Origin: Yoonia maricola
Lineage (GTDB): Bacteria; Pseudomonadota; Alphaproteobacteria; Rhodobacterales; Rhodobacteraceae
DNA length: 64,000 bases
Direction: 5' to 3'
Assembly: GCF_002797915.1 (NCBI RefSeq)
Contig: NZ_PGTY01000001.1
Span: forward strand, 1,736,001 to 1,800,000
Below, piece by piece: positions 45,185 through 53,951 of this stretch (positions are counted from its first letter, which is position 1; each line of letters opens with the position of its first letter). Position numbers and translations under genes: made by a program. A model generated the notes under the pieces. The model was not told the DNA's origin, ran no database searches, and saw only the letters and a program-made list of their open reading frames with translations.

Positions 45185-47127
45185 TATCCGCCTTTCCCCT
45201 CTAAAAACCGCTTCTTGGCAATCTCCTGACGGCCAAAATCGCGCACCATATTCTCAATCGCCACTTCATCCGACTTATCCGCATAGCGGAATTCACTATC
45301 GGCATAGCGATTGATTTCCTGGATCACCATTTCGACCGTGATCGGCTGGCGCAGCTCAGATATCATACCTTTTTTGGTGTCATAATCCTTGAACAGGAAC
45401 AGGTCCGGCTCTTCCATCCATTCATCAGGCAATTCGAAATCCATGGCCCGCACTTTCACCGCATCGGTGATGTTCTTGATAGCACGGCCGGTAAAGCGCG
45501 AATCTGCCTCCTGAATTCCTTTCAGATAGGTTCCCAGCTTTGCAATCGTATTCAGATCACCGATTTGGCTATGTATCTGCTCAAAGACCCTTTGCAGCCC
45601 TTCTTCATGCGGTCGCGCGTGACTCTCGAAGCTGGCCGCAACTGCCTTTTTGATCTCTTGCGCGCTGAATACCTCATGCGCACCCACAGGGATATCGTGG
45701 TTCTTGCCCATCAACAGGTAAAGTATGTCGATATAATCCTCGCGCGTCTGCGGCCCATCGACCAAGAAACGCGCACCGGCCCGCTGGCGTAATGCATCAT
45801 CTACGTTCTCCGGATAGTTCGAAAACATGCCAAAGGTGCAGTTCCCGCGAACAACGGTATTTGCACCTGCAAAACTCTCCATCAGCACAGCAGTAATCTC
45901 CAACTGCCCCGCCGACGACTGCCGATCCCCGCGCTTGCCTGCCAGCTGATCAATATCATCAATTGTGCCAAAGCCGATCACACCGGGATCAAGCACATTA
46001 TTGATAAAAGCCTTCGCATTCTGTCCCGACTTACCCTGATAGCTATCAATATTATCGGTCGACAGGTTCTGATAGCGAAACGGATACCCAGCGGTCTGGC
46101 AGTATTCATTCACCAGCCCAGCCATCATCTGAATAAGCGTGGTCTTACCGGTGCCAGGCGCACCATCCCCCATAAAGGTAAAGATAAACCCACCCAATTC
46201 CGCAAAGGGGTTCAACTTGCGGTCAAAATCATAGGCCATCAGCATCTTGGACAGCTTCATCGCCTGATATTTGGCAATGTGGTTACCCACGACCTCATTG
46301 GGTTTCTTAAAGGTCATCGTCAGGGCAGAGCCCTTGGCTTTGCGCGCCGGGGTAAAGCCCTGCACCACAAAATCATCCGCCTCAACACGCCAGGATGCAG
46401 CATTGAAAGACGCCAATCGCCCAGCGGTCGAGGCGCGTAGCGCCACCTTCTCCATCAACTGCTCTGCGTAGGCCAGCATCGTCGCAATCAGCGTCTGCTC
46501 ATCCTTGGCAAACTGTCCCAGCTTCTGATCCAACTCCCAAATCGCACCATGCAGAGCGAGCGGCGCATTGTCCGTCAGAACCTCGTCTACAGAACCCACA
46601 TCCACACTTTGTTCACCCGCCTGTGTCGCCAGCAAAAACGACGTCGCATTGGCAAAGGTATAAAGCGCCACCAAAGACTCAGCCGTCAGATATTCGCTAA
46701 ACTCAACGGACCGGTCCTGCGGCAATCGCCCTTCCAAATTGATCCGCTTCAACTCCGTCAAAGCTGTCTGATCCGAAAATTCATCCGCCACCGTCAAAGC
46801 AATCGACAACGCGCGACGCAAGGCATGGGCCACAGCCGCCTGCGCAGGTGAAGTCAGCGGATCATCATCATCCGTCTCTGCAATCCGGTCCAACAACCGC
46901 ACCCCACCTGACGGGGCAGAGGTACGCGACAACAGCCCCGGCGTGGTCGACCGAAACCTACGGCGGGTCGCAATAACATCCGGCGACTTCTCCGGGCTCT
47001 CCAGCGACAGGCGCGCTTTGGCCAAACGCGGCGCATGATCCAGATGCATCAACATCTCGGCGGCAGGAATATAGTGCTTGCGAATATCTTCCTCACGCAG
47101 CTCCATTTGATCGCTTGATTGACTCAT
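45184..47127 (-). CDS. AAA-family ATPase of the uncharacterised eight-gene operon
   Basis: 647 residues. A long N-terminal region (1-300), mostly helical, is followed by an AAA core: Walker A GDGAPGTGKTTLIQMM (about residue 322), Walker B VIGFGTIDDIDQL (about 387), and a possible sensor-1 stretch GNCTFGMFSNYPENVDD. An arginine-containing segment ALRQRAGARFLVDGPQTRED follows. The overall look is of a Vps4/SpoVK-like remodelling ATPase, not a transporter. The C-terminal 150 residues are helical (ITDAVKVRAMDFELP). Co-directional with a coiled-coil protein and several membrane proteins. Function unknown. Confidence 0.82.
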   Translation of the reverse strand: MSQSSDQMELREEDIRKHYIPAAEMLMHLDHAPRLAKARLSLESPEKSPDVIATRRRFRSTTPGLLSRTSAPSGGVRLLDRIAETDDDDPLTSPAQAAVAHALRRALSIALTVADEFSDQTALTELKRINLEGRLPQDRSVEFSEYLTAESLVALYTFANATSFLLATQAGEQSVDVGSVDEVLTDNAPLALHGAIWELDQKLGQFAKDEQTLIATMLAYAEQLMEKVALRASTAGRLASFNAASWRVEADDFVVQGFTPARKAKGSALTMTFKKPNEVVGNHIAKYQAMKLSKMLMAYDFDRKLNPFAELGGFIFTFMGDGAPGTGKTTLIQMMAGLVNEYCQTAGYPFRYQNLSTDNIDSYQGKSGQNAKAFINNVLDPGVIGFGTIDDIDQLAGKRGDRQSSAGQLEITAVLMESFAGANTVVRGNCTFGMFSNYPENVDDALRQRAGARFLVDGPQTREDYIDILYLLMGKNHDIPVGAHEVFSAQEIKKAVAASFESHARPHEEGLQRVFEQIHSQIGDLNTIAKLGTYLKGIQEADSRFTGRAIKNITDAVKVRAMDFELPDEWMEEPDLFLFKDYDTKKGMISELRQPITVEMVIQEINRYADSEFRYADKSDEVAIENMVRDFGRQEIAKKRFLEGKGG

Positions 47128-47135
47128 TGCTTCCT

Positions 47136-47168
47136 CTTCATCTTGGCCAGAAAACTCCCGCCGGAGGC
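47136..47168 (-). repeat. 33-bp dispersed repeat, copy B
   Basis: Same unit and orientation as 8646-8678, differing only in the three-base spacer. It lies in the 121-bp gap upstream of the AAA gene, nine bases before its start codon. Confidence 0.85.
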
Positions 47169-47248
47169 TCCTGATTTTGCCTCTTAATGCACCATTTGGC
47201 TGTCAAACACCCGACAGCGCCATCCCGTAAGGTGGGTCTTGACCCACC

Positions 47249-48370
47249 TTATTTATAACTCAACACACGGCCCGTATCGCTCACCACAAACTTGCGCACA
47301 TCGCGAAAACCTACCGGGTTACGCTCTGCCAAAGCTTGGTAGGGGCGTTCAGGCATAATCAAACACCGCTCCATCCGCGTGGCCCCGGTCTCAGCGCCAC
47401 CGCCCTCAAAAGGGTCGAGCGCAAAGATTTGCCGCTCCACCGACCCAAACCACCCCGATTTCACGTTCTCCACGCGGTCCGACACCAGCTCTTCCTCGGT
47501 CCAGACCAAGGCCCAATCCTCACCCACAGGCGCATTCGCATCGCGCAAGACATCGCGCAATGGCCCCACTTGACGGGTGAACGCGTTGCTATACATCGGC
47601 CCGATATGAAAGCGGCGCAGACGGGTCGGGTGCAGATCGTCGAAATCCTCATCGAACCCTTTGGCGATGGTCAGCAACTTCAAATGCGCCAACGACTGCG
47701 CCATCAAATGCGCCTGCGCTTCCGGCCAGCGATGCTCATCCTTCGGCAACCCGGTGCGCGCGGTATCTTCCAATTCCATCAGATAGATCGTGGGCAGGTT
47801 CACCTGACTGTCATAGACCGCCCAATGCACCAAAAACCGACGGCGATCTGCGTCATTGCCCAGCCACAGGCACTGCGGATCATTGCGCGCCCAAAACTGA
47901 TCGCCCCGCGACAGCTCTTCATAATAAAGCCGTTGCGACAGCGCATATTGCAGCTTCGTCGGGATTTCCTGTTCGCTCAGGATTACCCGCACCATCTGAT
48001 CCTTCAGATCACCCGCACTCGGTTGCGTGTCCAGATGCCGCTCGGCCTGCTGGGCGTCATTCGCCATCTCCAAAAGTTCTTGATAGACCGGAAACCCGCT
48101 TTCCCGGCGATCAAAGGTCAGCTTACCGGAATGCGCAAAGCGCCCCGCGAAATGATACTTATGCGCCAGCGCCGTGAAGGTCCAATTGAGACCAATCAGA
48201 TAGCGTGCCATCACCTCAATCTCTTTACGATCAAAGCGGCCCTCTGCCTCCATCGTGGCGGCCACCTTAGTCAGATAGCCGGTGATGCGAGCAAACTTGT
48301 CAAAATACCGGCGCGTGACACGGGTATCTTCCAGTTTCATGTGATCTGCTTGGAGGTCAGGTGCGGTCAT
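47249..48370 (-). CDS. Conserved hypothetical protein (possibly DUF6384)
   Basis: 373 residues from the ATG at 48370; nine further codons are open upstream. Soluble. Helical N-terminal half (RRYFDKFARITGYLTKVAAT) with LIGLNWTFTALAHKYHFAGR, then RFLVHWAVYDSQVNLPTIYL and a C-terminal beta-rich part ending FVVSDTGRVLSYK. No catalytic motif is recognised. The name DUF6384 is from memory and uncertain. Its start overlaps the 72-residue membrane gene by 14 bases, so they are co-transcribed. Confidence 0.65.
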   Translation of the reverse strand: MTAPDLQADHMKLEDTRVTRRYFDKFARITGYLTKVAATMEAEGRFDRKEIEVMARYLIGLNWTFTALAHKYHFAGRFAHSGKLTFDRRESGFPVYQELLEMANDAQQAERHLDTQPSAGDLKDQMVRVILSEQEIPTKLQYALSQRLYYEELSRGDQFWARNDPQCLWLGNDADRRRFLVHWAVYDSQVNLPTIYLMELEDTARTGLPKDEHRWPEAQAHLMAQSLAHLKLLTIAKGFDEDFDDLHPTRLRRFHIGPMYSNAFTRQVGPLRDVLRDANAPVGEDWALVWTEEELVSDRVENVKSGWFGSVERQIFALDPFEGGGAETGATRMERCLIMPERPYQALAERNPVGFRDVRKFVVSDTGRVLSYK

Positions 48371-48575
48371 CAGACTCTTTCGGTCGAGAATTATCACCGC
48401 GTATCAGCATTCCAAGCAACGATGATATCAAAACCGCGGCTAGCAGTAATAACCAAGATTTAAACCGGTCGGGATTCACGGCGATAATTACCAACACGAT
48501 TAGCGAAGCCACGACGCACTGAGCGGCCCACTCCTTGAACGAATGAGGTCTCCCCCAAAGACTCACCTTAATCAC
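48357..48575 (-). CDS. Small two-helix membrane protein, hypothetical
   Basis: 72 residues with two adjacent hydrophobic stretches (QCVVASLIVLVIIAVNP and SWLLLLAAVLISSLLGMLIR) and charged ends. It overlaps the coiled-coil gene by four bases and the 373-residue gene by 14. No family is recognised. Tight overlaps argue that it is real. Confidence 0.65.
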   Translation of the reverse strand: MIKVSLWGRPHSFKEWAAQCVVASLIVLVIIAVNPDRFKSWLLLLAAVLISSLLGMLIRGDNSRPKESDDRT

Positions 48576-49651
48576 TCAGCCCCATACTGATTGCTGTCGT
48601 GCTTCTTCACGATCTCCTGGAACCGGCGCACAAAGCGTTCATCAGCCTTCGCCTTCTGCTCCAGCACCTCGCGGGCAAAGACCATATGGTCCTCATGCGC
48701 CTCCAGCATATCCGCCATCCGCGCGTTGGTGGCAGACCCAATCGCGGCCATGGCAGACTGCGCCTCTTGGTCCGTCTTCACACCAATCTCGTTGATCTGG
48801 TGCGCCACATCCTGTTGCTGCGCTGTCTTCAAAGACTTCGACAAAGCATCATAGAGGACCACACGCTGCTTGGTATCTGTCTGCAGTTTGTTGATCAGCA
48901 CCATCTGCGTCGCCGCTTGGTTCTGCAAACTGTCGATCCAGGTTTTGCCCTTCTCGATATAACGCTCGAGCGTTTGCGATTTGGCGAGCTGCACCTGCTC
49001 ATTCTGAACCATCTCATTGTACTTGCCGTTCAAGGCCGCCAATTCGGTTTCCAGTTTGGTGCGGGCCGCGGCATCCTGTTCGACCGAAATCTTGTTCTCA
49101 AGCTCAATGATCTTTGGGTCCATGCCCAGAATCTCGGCGCGCAGTGCTTCCAATTCACCCACGGTCGCCTCACGCTCTTCCAGCGTCCCGCCAAGGTTCT
49201 TTTCCACACTGACCTTTTGTTCATTCAGCACCGCCAACTGGCCTTCCAGCAACTGCATGATCACATCGGACTTGCTGATCAAATCCTGCAATTTGTCGTC
49301 GATCGAGGCCGTGCGCATGCGTTCCTGCCGCATGCTGTCGGCTTTGGCTTTGCTGAAAAACCCGATCAGGCTTTCCATGCCCGTCTTCGTCCGCATCTCG
49401 TCAAAATCTTTGGAAAAGGCGGATGTGACGTCATCAAGACCCATGATCAATTCAGCAATATTGGCGTTCATCAGCTCGGTATGGGCGTGCACATCCTCAA
49501 GGCTGGCATTCTCGATATCGACAGCGATATCAGTGCCTTCCGCCATTTTCGTACGCGCCACTTCAATCCGGCTGGTCAGCTCTGAGATTTTGCTTTGCGC
49601 CTCGGCCACCTGTGCCTGGCTTTCCTTAATCTGTGTCTCAAAATTCGCCAT
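48572..49651 (-). CDS. Coiled-coil protein, first gene of the eight-gene operon
   Basis: 359 residues, almost entirely predicted coiled coil by eye. Heptad-rich stretches are QIKESQAQVAEAQSKISELT, LEGQLAVLNEQKVSVEKNLG and LETELAALNGKYNEMVQNEQ, rich in Glu, Ala, Gln, Lys. No signal peptide or membrane helix; no enzyme motif. Length and composition recall scaffold or membrane-remodelling proteins such as TelA or PspA/Snf7-like families, but I cannot show homology. It is preceded by GATGG and a 129-bp promoter region. Confidence 0.75.
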   Translation of the reverse strand: MANFETQIKESQAQVAEAQSKISELTSRIEVARTKMAEGTDIAVDIENASLEDVHAHTELMNANIAELIMGLDDVTSAFSKDFDEMRTKTGMESLIGFFSKAKADSMRQERMRTASIDDKLQDLISKSDVIMQLLEGQLAVLNEQKVSVEKNLGGTLEEREATVGELEALRAEILGMDPKIIELENKISVEQDAAARTKLETELAALNGKYNEMVQNEQVQLAKSQTLERYIEKGKTWIDSLQNQAATQMVLINKLQTDTKQRVVLYDALSKSLKTAQQQDVAHQINEIGVKTDQEAQSAMAAIGSATNARMADMLEAHEDHMVFAREVLEQKAKADERFVRRFQEIVKKHDSNQYGAE

Positions 49652-49780
49652 ATACCATCCCTCATTTTTTCTTTGGTAACAGGTACGTAAGTACTGCTGT
49701 CCTAAATTTCAACGCCAGGCATGCGCAAGCAAGCCGTCTCAGGCCGAAGTTTGACCGGGTCGGCTCATAAAGAAAAGGGT

Positions 49781-50578
49781 TTATACGTCGTCGAACTGCG
49801 GCGGACGGTCATTGGCGATGGCTTCTTCGCCCAAAAGCTCCTCTGCCGAAATGATTTTCGGCGGCAGTTCAACCCCCCGGCCAAAGTTCTCAGGATCAAC
49901 ACGCATGGATTCTTCGGGCGACCGGATGATCACCTGCATCGGGGCCTCGATCTGATTATACAGATGGATGACGTCTTGATTGAACATGCGGATGCAGCCC
50001 GCAGATCCCGAATTTCCGATAGATTCAAGATCGTTGGTTCCGTGAATGCGGTAATGCGTGTCACGGCTGCCCCGGAACAGATACAGCGCGCGGGCACCCA
50101 ATGGGCTGCGCAAACCACCGGGAATGCCTGCACGGAACGGGCCGTAAACCTCTGGCTCGGTGCGAAGCATGTTTTGCGTCGGCGTCCACCCCGGCCATTG
50201 GCGCATGAACTTCATGGTTGTCGTGCCGCGGATCGATCGGCCTGCCCGGCCAACGCCAACAGGATAACGGGTGGTCGTGCCATCTTTGCGCACATGGTAC
50301 AGGAACTTGGCATAAGGATCGACATCAAGCGTATTTGGCCGTGCTTCGCCATTGTAAATCCCCGTCGCACGGCGGTTCACGCCTTGTAGATACTCCGACG
50401 GAATACCGGGTAGCACATATCCTGCATCCTCTAGCGGACCATAGCCTTCGACGAATGAAACCGGCGCAGGCGGTGGGCTGATGTCCGTGGCCGGGACACG
50501 CGGCGCACAGGCCGCTGCAGTGCTGGCCAAAGTCATTGCCGCAAACGCACGGCGAGAGATCTGATTAACTGGCGACAT
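49781..50578 (-). CDS. L,D-transpeptidase (YkuD domain), exported
   Basis: 265 residues from the ATG at 50578. The N-terminus has a twin-arginine-like signal (ISRRAFAAMTLASTAAACA); a Cys at its end could be lipidated, though the lipobox is imperfect. The YkuD domain has the active-site pattern HGTN...SIGNSGSAGCIRM, with catalytic Cys near residue 190. Such enzymes cross-link peptidoglycan 3-3 or attach proteins to it in the periplasm. Pro-rich residues after the signal form a linker. Located between the uncharacterised operon and fmt. Confidence 0.92.
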   Translation of the reverse strand: MSPVNQISRRAFAAMTLASTAAACAPRVPATDISPPPAPVSFVEGYGPLEDAGYVLPGIPSEYLQGVNRRATGIYNGEARPNTLDVDPYAKFLYHVRKDGTTTRYPVGVGRAGRSIRGTTTMKFMRQWPGWTPTQNMLRTEPEVYGPFRAGIPGGLRSPLGARALYLFRGSRDTHYRIHGTNDLESIGNSGSAGCIRMFNQDVIHLYNQIEAPMQVIIRSPEESMRVDPENFGRGVELPPKIISAEELLGEEAIANDRPPQFDDV

Positions 50579-50729
50579 CGCGCACCTCTGAATTTTCGAA
50601 TCTCCTGATAGCATCCTGATCGACATAGATAAAATGACGATCCGGCGGATTTTCGCAATTATTTTCAAAAACGTAACAATCGGGCAGGTCAGGCTGAGCC
50701 CGTATTGCTGTCTGTGTCTATCACGGCGA

Positions 50730-51629
50730 TCAGCCAACAGTCGCGCCCAGCGCAAGCCCTTTGAGGACCTCATATGCAGGCATCGCTTTCTTGCCAGCGC
50801 GCTGTGCCTGCGTCACCTCGATAGCACCATCCCCGCAAACAATCGTGAAACCTGCCAACACTCGCCCCGGCGCACCAGTCCCATTCACAACCCTTGCGCC
50901 CAGCAGTTTCACCCGCTCACCGGCCACATCACACCAGGCACCGGGAAAAGGCGACAAGCCGCGGATCAACCGGCTCACCTCGGCGGCTGGCTTCGTCCAA
51001 TCAACACGGGCCTCTGCCTTGTCGATCTTGGCAGCATAGGTGACACCTTCATCCGGCTGCGGCTCAGGCTTCAGTGAGGCCAGTGCGCCCAAGGTTTGTA
51101 CAACCAGCCGCGCGCCCATCGCCGACAACCTGTCATGCAATTGCCCCGTCGTTTCTTCCGCTCCGATCGGGGTCGCCTCACGCTGCAGAACAGGTCCGGT
51201 GTCCAGACCCGCCTCCATCTGCATAATGCAAACACCTGTTTGCGCATCACCCGCCATGATCGCGCGATGAATAGGTGCTGCCCCGCGCCAACGCGGCAAA
51301 AGGGATGCGTGAATATTGAGACACCCCAGCCGGGGCGCATCCAAAATCGCCTGCGGCAAAATCAACCCATAGGCCACGACAACGGCAACATCCGCCTCCA
51401 ACGCGGCAAAATCGGCCTGCTCTGCCTCACCTTTCAGCGACACAGGATAGCGCACTGCCAACCCCAGCGCTTCTGCGCGTAATTGCACGGGCGATGGGCG
51501 ATCCTTCTTGCCGCGGCCAGCCGGACGGGGCGGTTGGCAGTAAACAGCCACTACCTCATGACCTGCTTCGATCAAAGCGTCCAAAACCGGCACCGAAAAG
51601 TCAGGTGTTCCCATAAAGATTACACGCAT
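50730..51629 (-). CDS. fmt: Methionyl-tRNA formyltransferase
   Basis: 299 residues from the ATG at 51629. It opens [19 protein letters not shown], has the formyl-folate active site [20 protein letters not shown] with the conserved Asn-His, and a C-terminal OB-like domain. It formylates initiator Met-tRNA. Three peptide-deformylase genes lie just upstream in the same direction, so the formylation and deformylation genes are clustered. Confidence 0.96.
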   Translation of the reverse strand: MRVIFMGTPDFSVPVLDALIEAGHEVVAVYCQPPRPAGRGKKDRPSPVQLRAEALGLAVRYPVSLKGEAEQADFAALEADVAVVVAYGLILPQAILDAPRLGCLNIHASLLPRWRGAAPIHRAIMAGDAQTGVCIMQMEAGLDTGPVLQREATPIGAEETTGQLHDRLSAMGARLVVQTLGALASLKPEPQPDEGVTYAAKIDKAEARVDWTKPAAEVSRLIRGLSPFPGAWCDVAGERVKLLGARVVNGTGAPGRVLAGFTIVCGDGAIEVTQAQRAGKKAMPAYEVLKGLALGATVG

Positions 51630-51637
51630 GGCCCTCG

Positions 51638-51658
51638 TCTTTCTTTGTCCAATCAAAC
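51638..51658 (-). repeat. 21-bp leader repeat before fmt
   Basis: On the minus strand GTTTGATTGGACAAAGAAAG followed by A, eight bases before the fmt ATG. One mismatch to the copy before cobM (56349-56369). The GAAAGA end may act as the ribosome-binding site. Confidence 0.7.
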
Positions 51659-51683
51659 GTCCGCGCAGCGCGCGCAGCCAACA

Positions 51684-52184
51684 TCACTCACGCCGCATCT
51701 TCGCCGACTTCTTAATCAGCATATCCCGCTTCACCCGCGTCAGGTGATCAAAGAACATCTTGCCCGCCAAATGATCAATCTGATGCTGCACTGAGGTCGC
51801 CCAAAGCCCGACAAAGTCCTGCCGGTCCCACTGCCCATCCGCGTTCAGAAAGCGCACTGTGACGGCTCGCGGGCGGGTTACTTTCGCCCAAACCCCCGGT
51901 AAATTGGGCGAGCCTTCTTCATGATCGCGCGGTTCAACGCTACTGTGCAGGATAGAGGGGTTTGCCATCCGAATGGCCTGCCCGCGCTCTTGTGAAGCAT
52001 CAACGACAGCCAGCGCCACATCAATGCCTAACTGCGGGGCAGCCAGCCCCACGCCGGGCATCTGGTCCATGGCGATGATCATCTCGTCCCAGACCGCTAA
52101 GGTTTCATCGGTAATTTCAGCAACAGGTGTCGCCGGGGTCCGCAGAGCGGGATGCGGCCACATCACAAAGGGACGATGTGTCAT
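51684..52184 (-). CDS. Peptide deformylase-like protein lacking catalytic residues
   Basis: 166 residues aligned over the whole deformylase fold. Motif I is normal (GVGLAAPQLG). Motif II, normally EGCLS with the metal-binding Cys, reads EGSPNLPG. Motif III, normally QHEIDH with catalytic Glu, reads QHQIDHLAG. Cysteine and glutamate are both lost while both histidines remain, so deformylase activity is unlikely. The reading frame is intact and overlaps the next def gene by four bases, so the protein seems to be maintained, perhaps as a non-catalytic partner. Confidence 0.85.
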   Translation of the reverse strand: MTHRPFVMWPHPALRTPATPVAEITDETLAVWDEMIIAMDQMPGVGLAAPQLGIDVALAVVDASQERGQAIRMANPSILHSSVEPRDHEEGSPNLPGVWAKVTRPRAVTVRFLNADGQWDRQDFVGLWATSVQHQIDHLAGKMFFDHLTRVKRDMLIKKSAKMRRE

Positions 52185-52642
52185 TGCAGCACCCCTGTCT
52201 GCGAGATCAACAGCCCCTCAAGATGGTCGTATTCATGACAAACGCAGATGGCTTGCATGCCCTCAAACCGACCTTGATGCGACGCGCCATCCAAATCCTG
52301 CCAGGTCAGGTCTACCCAAACCGGACGGCTGACATCAAAGCTCTTGCCCGGTATCGAGAGGCAAGCCTCGGCTCCAAGAACCTCTTCGCCCGCACATGCC
52401 GTGATCTGCGGGTTCACAAAAATCATCGGATCAGGATCGCCTTCTTTCCATTGTGTATCGACAACAAACACGCGACGGCTGACGCCCACTTGTGGGGCTG
52501 CCAACCCACGCCCCGGCGCGTCATACATCGTCTCAAACATATCGCGGACAAGGCTGGCCAATGTTTCATCAAAACACTCAACCGTTGCCGCCGTTGCCAG
52601 CAAAACCGGATCACCCTCAAACCGCAGCGGATGGATAGCCAA
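52181..52642 (-). CDS. def: Peptide deformylase, second paralogue
   Basis: 153 residues with motif I GRGLAAPQVG, motif II EACLSIPG (metal Cys kept) and motif III CHEYDHLEG (HExxH kept, preceding Gln replaced by Cys). It should bind the Fe/Ni ion and be active. The C-terminal tail is shorter than usual. It lies between the canonical and the degenerate copies, three bases after the first and overlapping the third. Confidence 0.88.
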   Translation of the reverse strand: MAIHPLRFEGDPVLLATAATVECFDETLASLVRDMFETMYDAPGRGLAAPQVGVSRRVFVVDTQWKEGDPDPMIFVNPQITACAGEEVLGAEACLSIPGKSFDVSRPVWVDLTWQDLDGASHQGRFEGMQAICVCHEYDHLEGLLISQTGVLQ

Positions 52643-52645
52643 TGC

Positions 52646-53167
52646 TCAGCCCCGCGCCATTTCACGTTTCAGCTTTTGCATCTTGCGGGTGATCATCTGG
52701 CGCTTCAGCGGCTTGAGGTAGTCGATGAACAGCTTGCCGTCCAAATGGTCAATCTCATGCTGCACGCACGTCGCCCACAGCCCATCAAATCTTTCCCGCT
52801 TAGCCTGCCCATCAAGGTCGGTCCACGTCACCTCAACCTCGGTCGGTCGCTCGACCTCCGCGTATTGCTCAGGGATCGACAAACACCCTTCCTCATAGAC
52901 ACTCCGGTCTTCAGACGTCCAAACAACCTCTGGATTAATCAGAACCATTGGTTCCGGCGTCGCATCATCTTCCTTTGAGCAATCCATCACCAACATCCGG
53001 CTCATCACGGCAATCTGCGGGGCGGCGAGGCCAATACCGGGGGCGTCATACATCGTCTCCAACATATCGTCAGCCAAACGGCGCAGATCATCGGTGACAG
53101 CTGCCACAGGTGCGGCAACTTTCTTAAGACGCGGATCAGGATGGATGAGTATATTTCGTAAAGCCAT
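52646..53167 (-). CDS. def: Peptide deformylase, canonical copy
   Basis: 173 residues with all three motifs in standard form: GIGLAAPQIA, EEGCLSIPEQYAEV and QHEIDHLDGKLF. It opens NILIHPDPRLKKVAAPV. It removes the formyl group from nascent proteins at the ribosome exit. First of three tandem deformylase genes followed by fmt on the minus strand; probably the main enzyme. Confidence 0.96.
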   Translation of the reverse strand: MALRNILIHPDPRLKKVAAPVAAVTDDLRRLADDMLETMYDAPGIGLAAPQIAVMSRMLVMDCSKEDDATPEPMVLINPEVVWTSEDRSVYEEGCLSIPEQYAEVERPTEVEVTWTDLDGQAKRERFDGLWATCVQHEIDHLDGKLFIDYLKPLKRQMITRKMQKLKREMARG

Positions 53168-53215
53168 ACCGGTGATTTAGGCCGCAACCCAATGAAATGC
53201 AAACGGCATGAGAAT

Positions 53216-53231
53216 GTAACCTTGACGTTAC
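53216..53231. promoter_or_regulatory. Operator 1 of the membrane protein/XRE pair
   Basis: GTAAC-CTTGAC-GTTAC, a perfect palindrome covering the -35 hexamer TTGACG (53222-53227). The second operator has the same arms and spacing, 32 bp away (three helical turns). Confidence 0.7.
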
Positions 53232-53250
53232 AAACTGACCTCGTTATGTA
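53222..53250 (+). promoter_or_regulatory. Sigma-70-type promoter of the membrane protein/XRE pair
   Basis: TTGACG (53222-53227), 17-bp spacer, TATGTA (53245-53250). The two elements overlap operators 1 and 2 respectively, a direct repression arrangement. Confidence 0.65.
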
Positions 53251-53263
53251 ACCCTTAGGTTAC
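53248..53263. promoter_or_regulatory. Operator 2 of the membrane protein/XRE pair
   Basis: GTAAC-CCTTAG-GTTAC, a perfect palindrome overlapping the -10 element, 21 bp before the ATG of the first gene. Confidence 0.7.
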
Positions 53264-53284
53264 TCATGCAGAAAAGGAGAAGTC

Positions 53285-53692
53285 ATGTCTGCTAACCCCG
53301 TCAGCCGCGCCCGCCTTTTTGGAAGTGCAGCTATTGTCATCACAACACTTGCCGCTTTGATTGCGGCAGTCCTCTCTATCGGACCATCAGGGCTGGTCTG
53401 GGCTGGCATCATCGGCGCTGTAGCACTTGGATATGCTGCACTCTCTTTCGTTCTTCACCTAAGTTACCCCGACGCTGCTGAGGCTGCGTGGGACGAACAA
53501 AACACTGTTGCACATCGCGATAGTCTGATCTTTGGATTTTGGGCCGTGCTTTGGGTCTTTCTGGTATTTTTGGCACTCAGCTTGACAGGCCGGATGGACC
53601 CGGCGATGGCGTTTTACTGGCTGGGCCCGGTACTGGGGGCAGTACCACCCGCGCATTACGTCGTTTCGGTATTACGTGGCCGCGCGGAATGA
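53285..53692 (+). CDS. Membrane protein paired with an XRE regulator, hypothetical
   Basis: 135 residues with four membrane helices (SAAIVITTLAALIAAVLSIG, GIIGAVALGYAALSFVLHLS, FWAVLWVFLVFLALSL, AFYWLGPVLGAVPPAHYVVS). AAGGAG lies five bases before the ATG. The pairing with a small Cro/CI-type regulator is a recurring two-gene module whose role is unclear. The stop overlaps the regulator start (ATGA). Confidence 0.75.
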   Translation: MSANPVSRARLFGSAAIVITTLAALIAAVLSIGPSGLVWAGIIGAVALGYAALSFVLHLSYPDAAEAAWDEQNTVAHRDSLIFGFWAVLWVFLVFLALSLTGRMDPAMAFYWLGPVLGAVPPAHYVVSVLRGRAE

Positions 53693-53895
53693 CAACCAAG
53701 CTGATTGTCCACCTGCGCGTGTATCGCGCACAGGCCAAACTGACACAGGCCGAATTGGCCAATCTGATTGGGGTATCCCGCAAAACCATCAATACGATCG
53801 AAAACGGCGTCTTTACACCATCAACAACGCTTGCCCTGACATTGGCCAAAGCGCTGAATTGCAGCGTGCACGATCTCTTCGCATTGCCAGAATAG
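53689..53895 (+). CDS. XRE-family helix-turn-helix regulator
   Basis: 68 residues, essentially one HTH_3 domain: LRVYRAQAKLTQAELANLIG then VSRKTINTIENGVFTPSTTL. The length matches small autoregulators of the YozG type. The ATG at 53689 overlaps the upstream stop. It very probably binds the two GTAAC-N6-GTTAC operators upstream and represses its own operon; that is inference from position. Confidence 0.9.
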   Translation: MTTKLIVHLRVYRAQAKLTQAELANLIGVSRKTINTIENGVFTPSTTLALTLAKALNCSVHDLFALPE

Positions 53896-53951
53896 CGCTT
53901 GCACTCACCGCCATGCCGCTTAGCCTGACGCAGCTAAGACAGGAGTACGCC

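Noticed and set aside
47336..49585. Long plus-strand frames of 375 and 328 codons
   Set aside because: Antisense shadows of the 373-residue and coiled-coil genes. No ribosome-binding sites, His/Arg/Leu-rich translation, and the minus-strand genes have operon overlaps.
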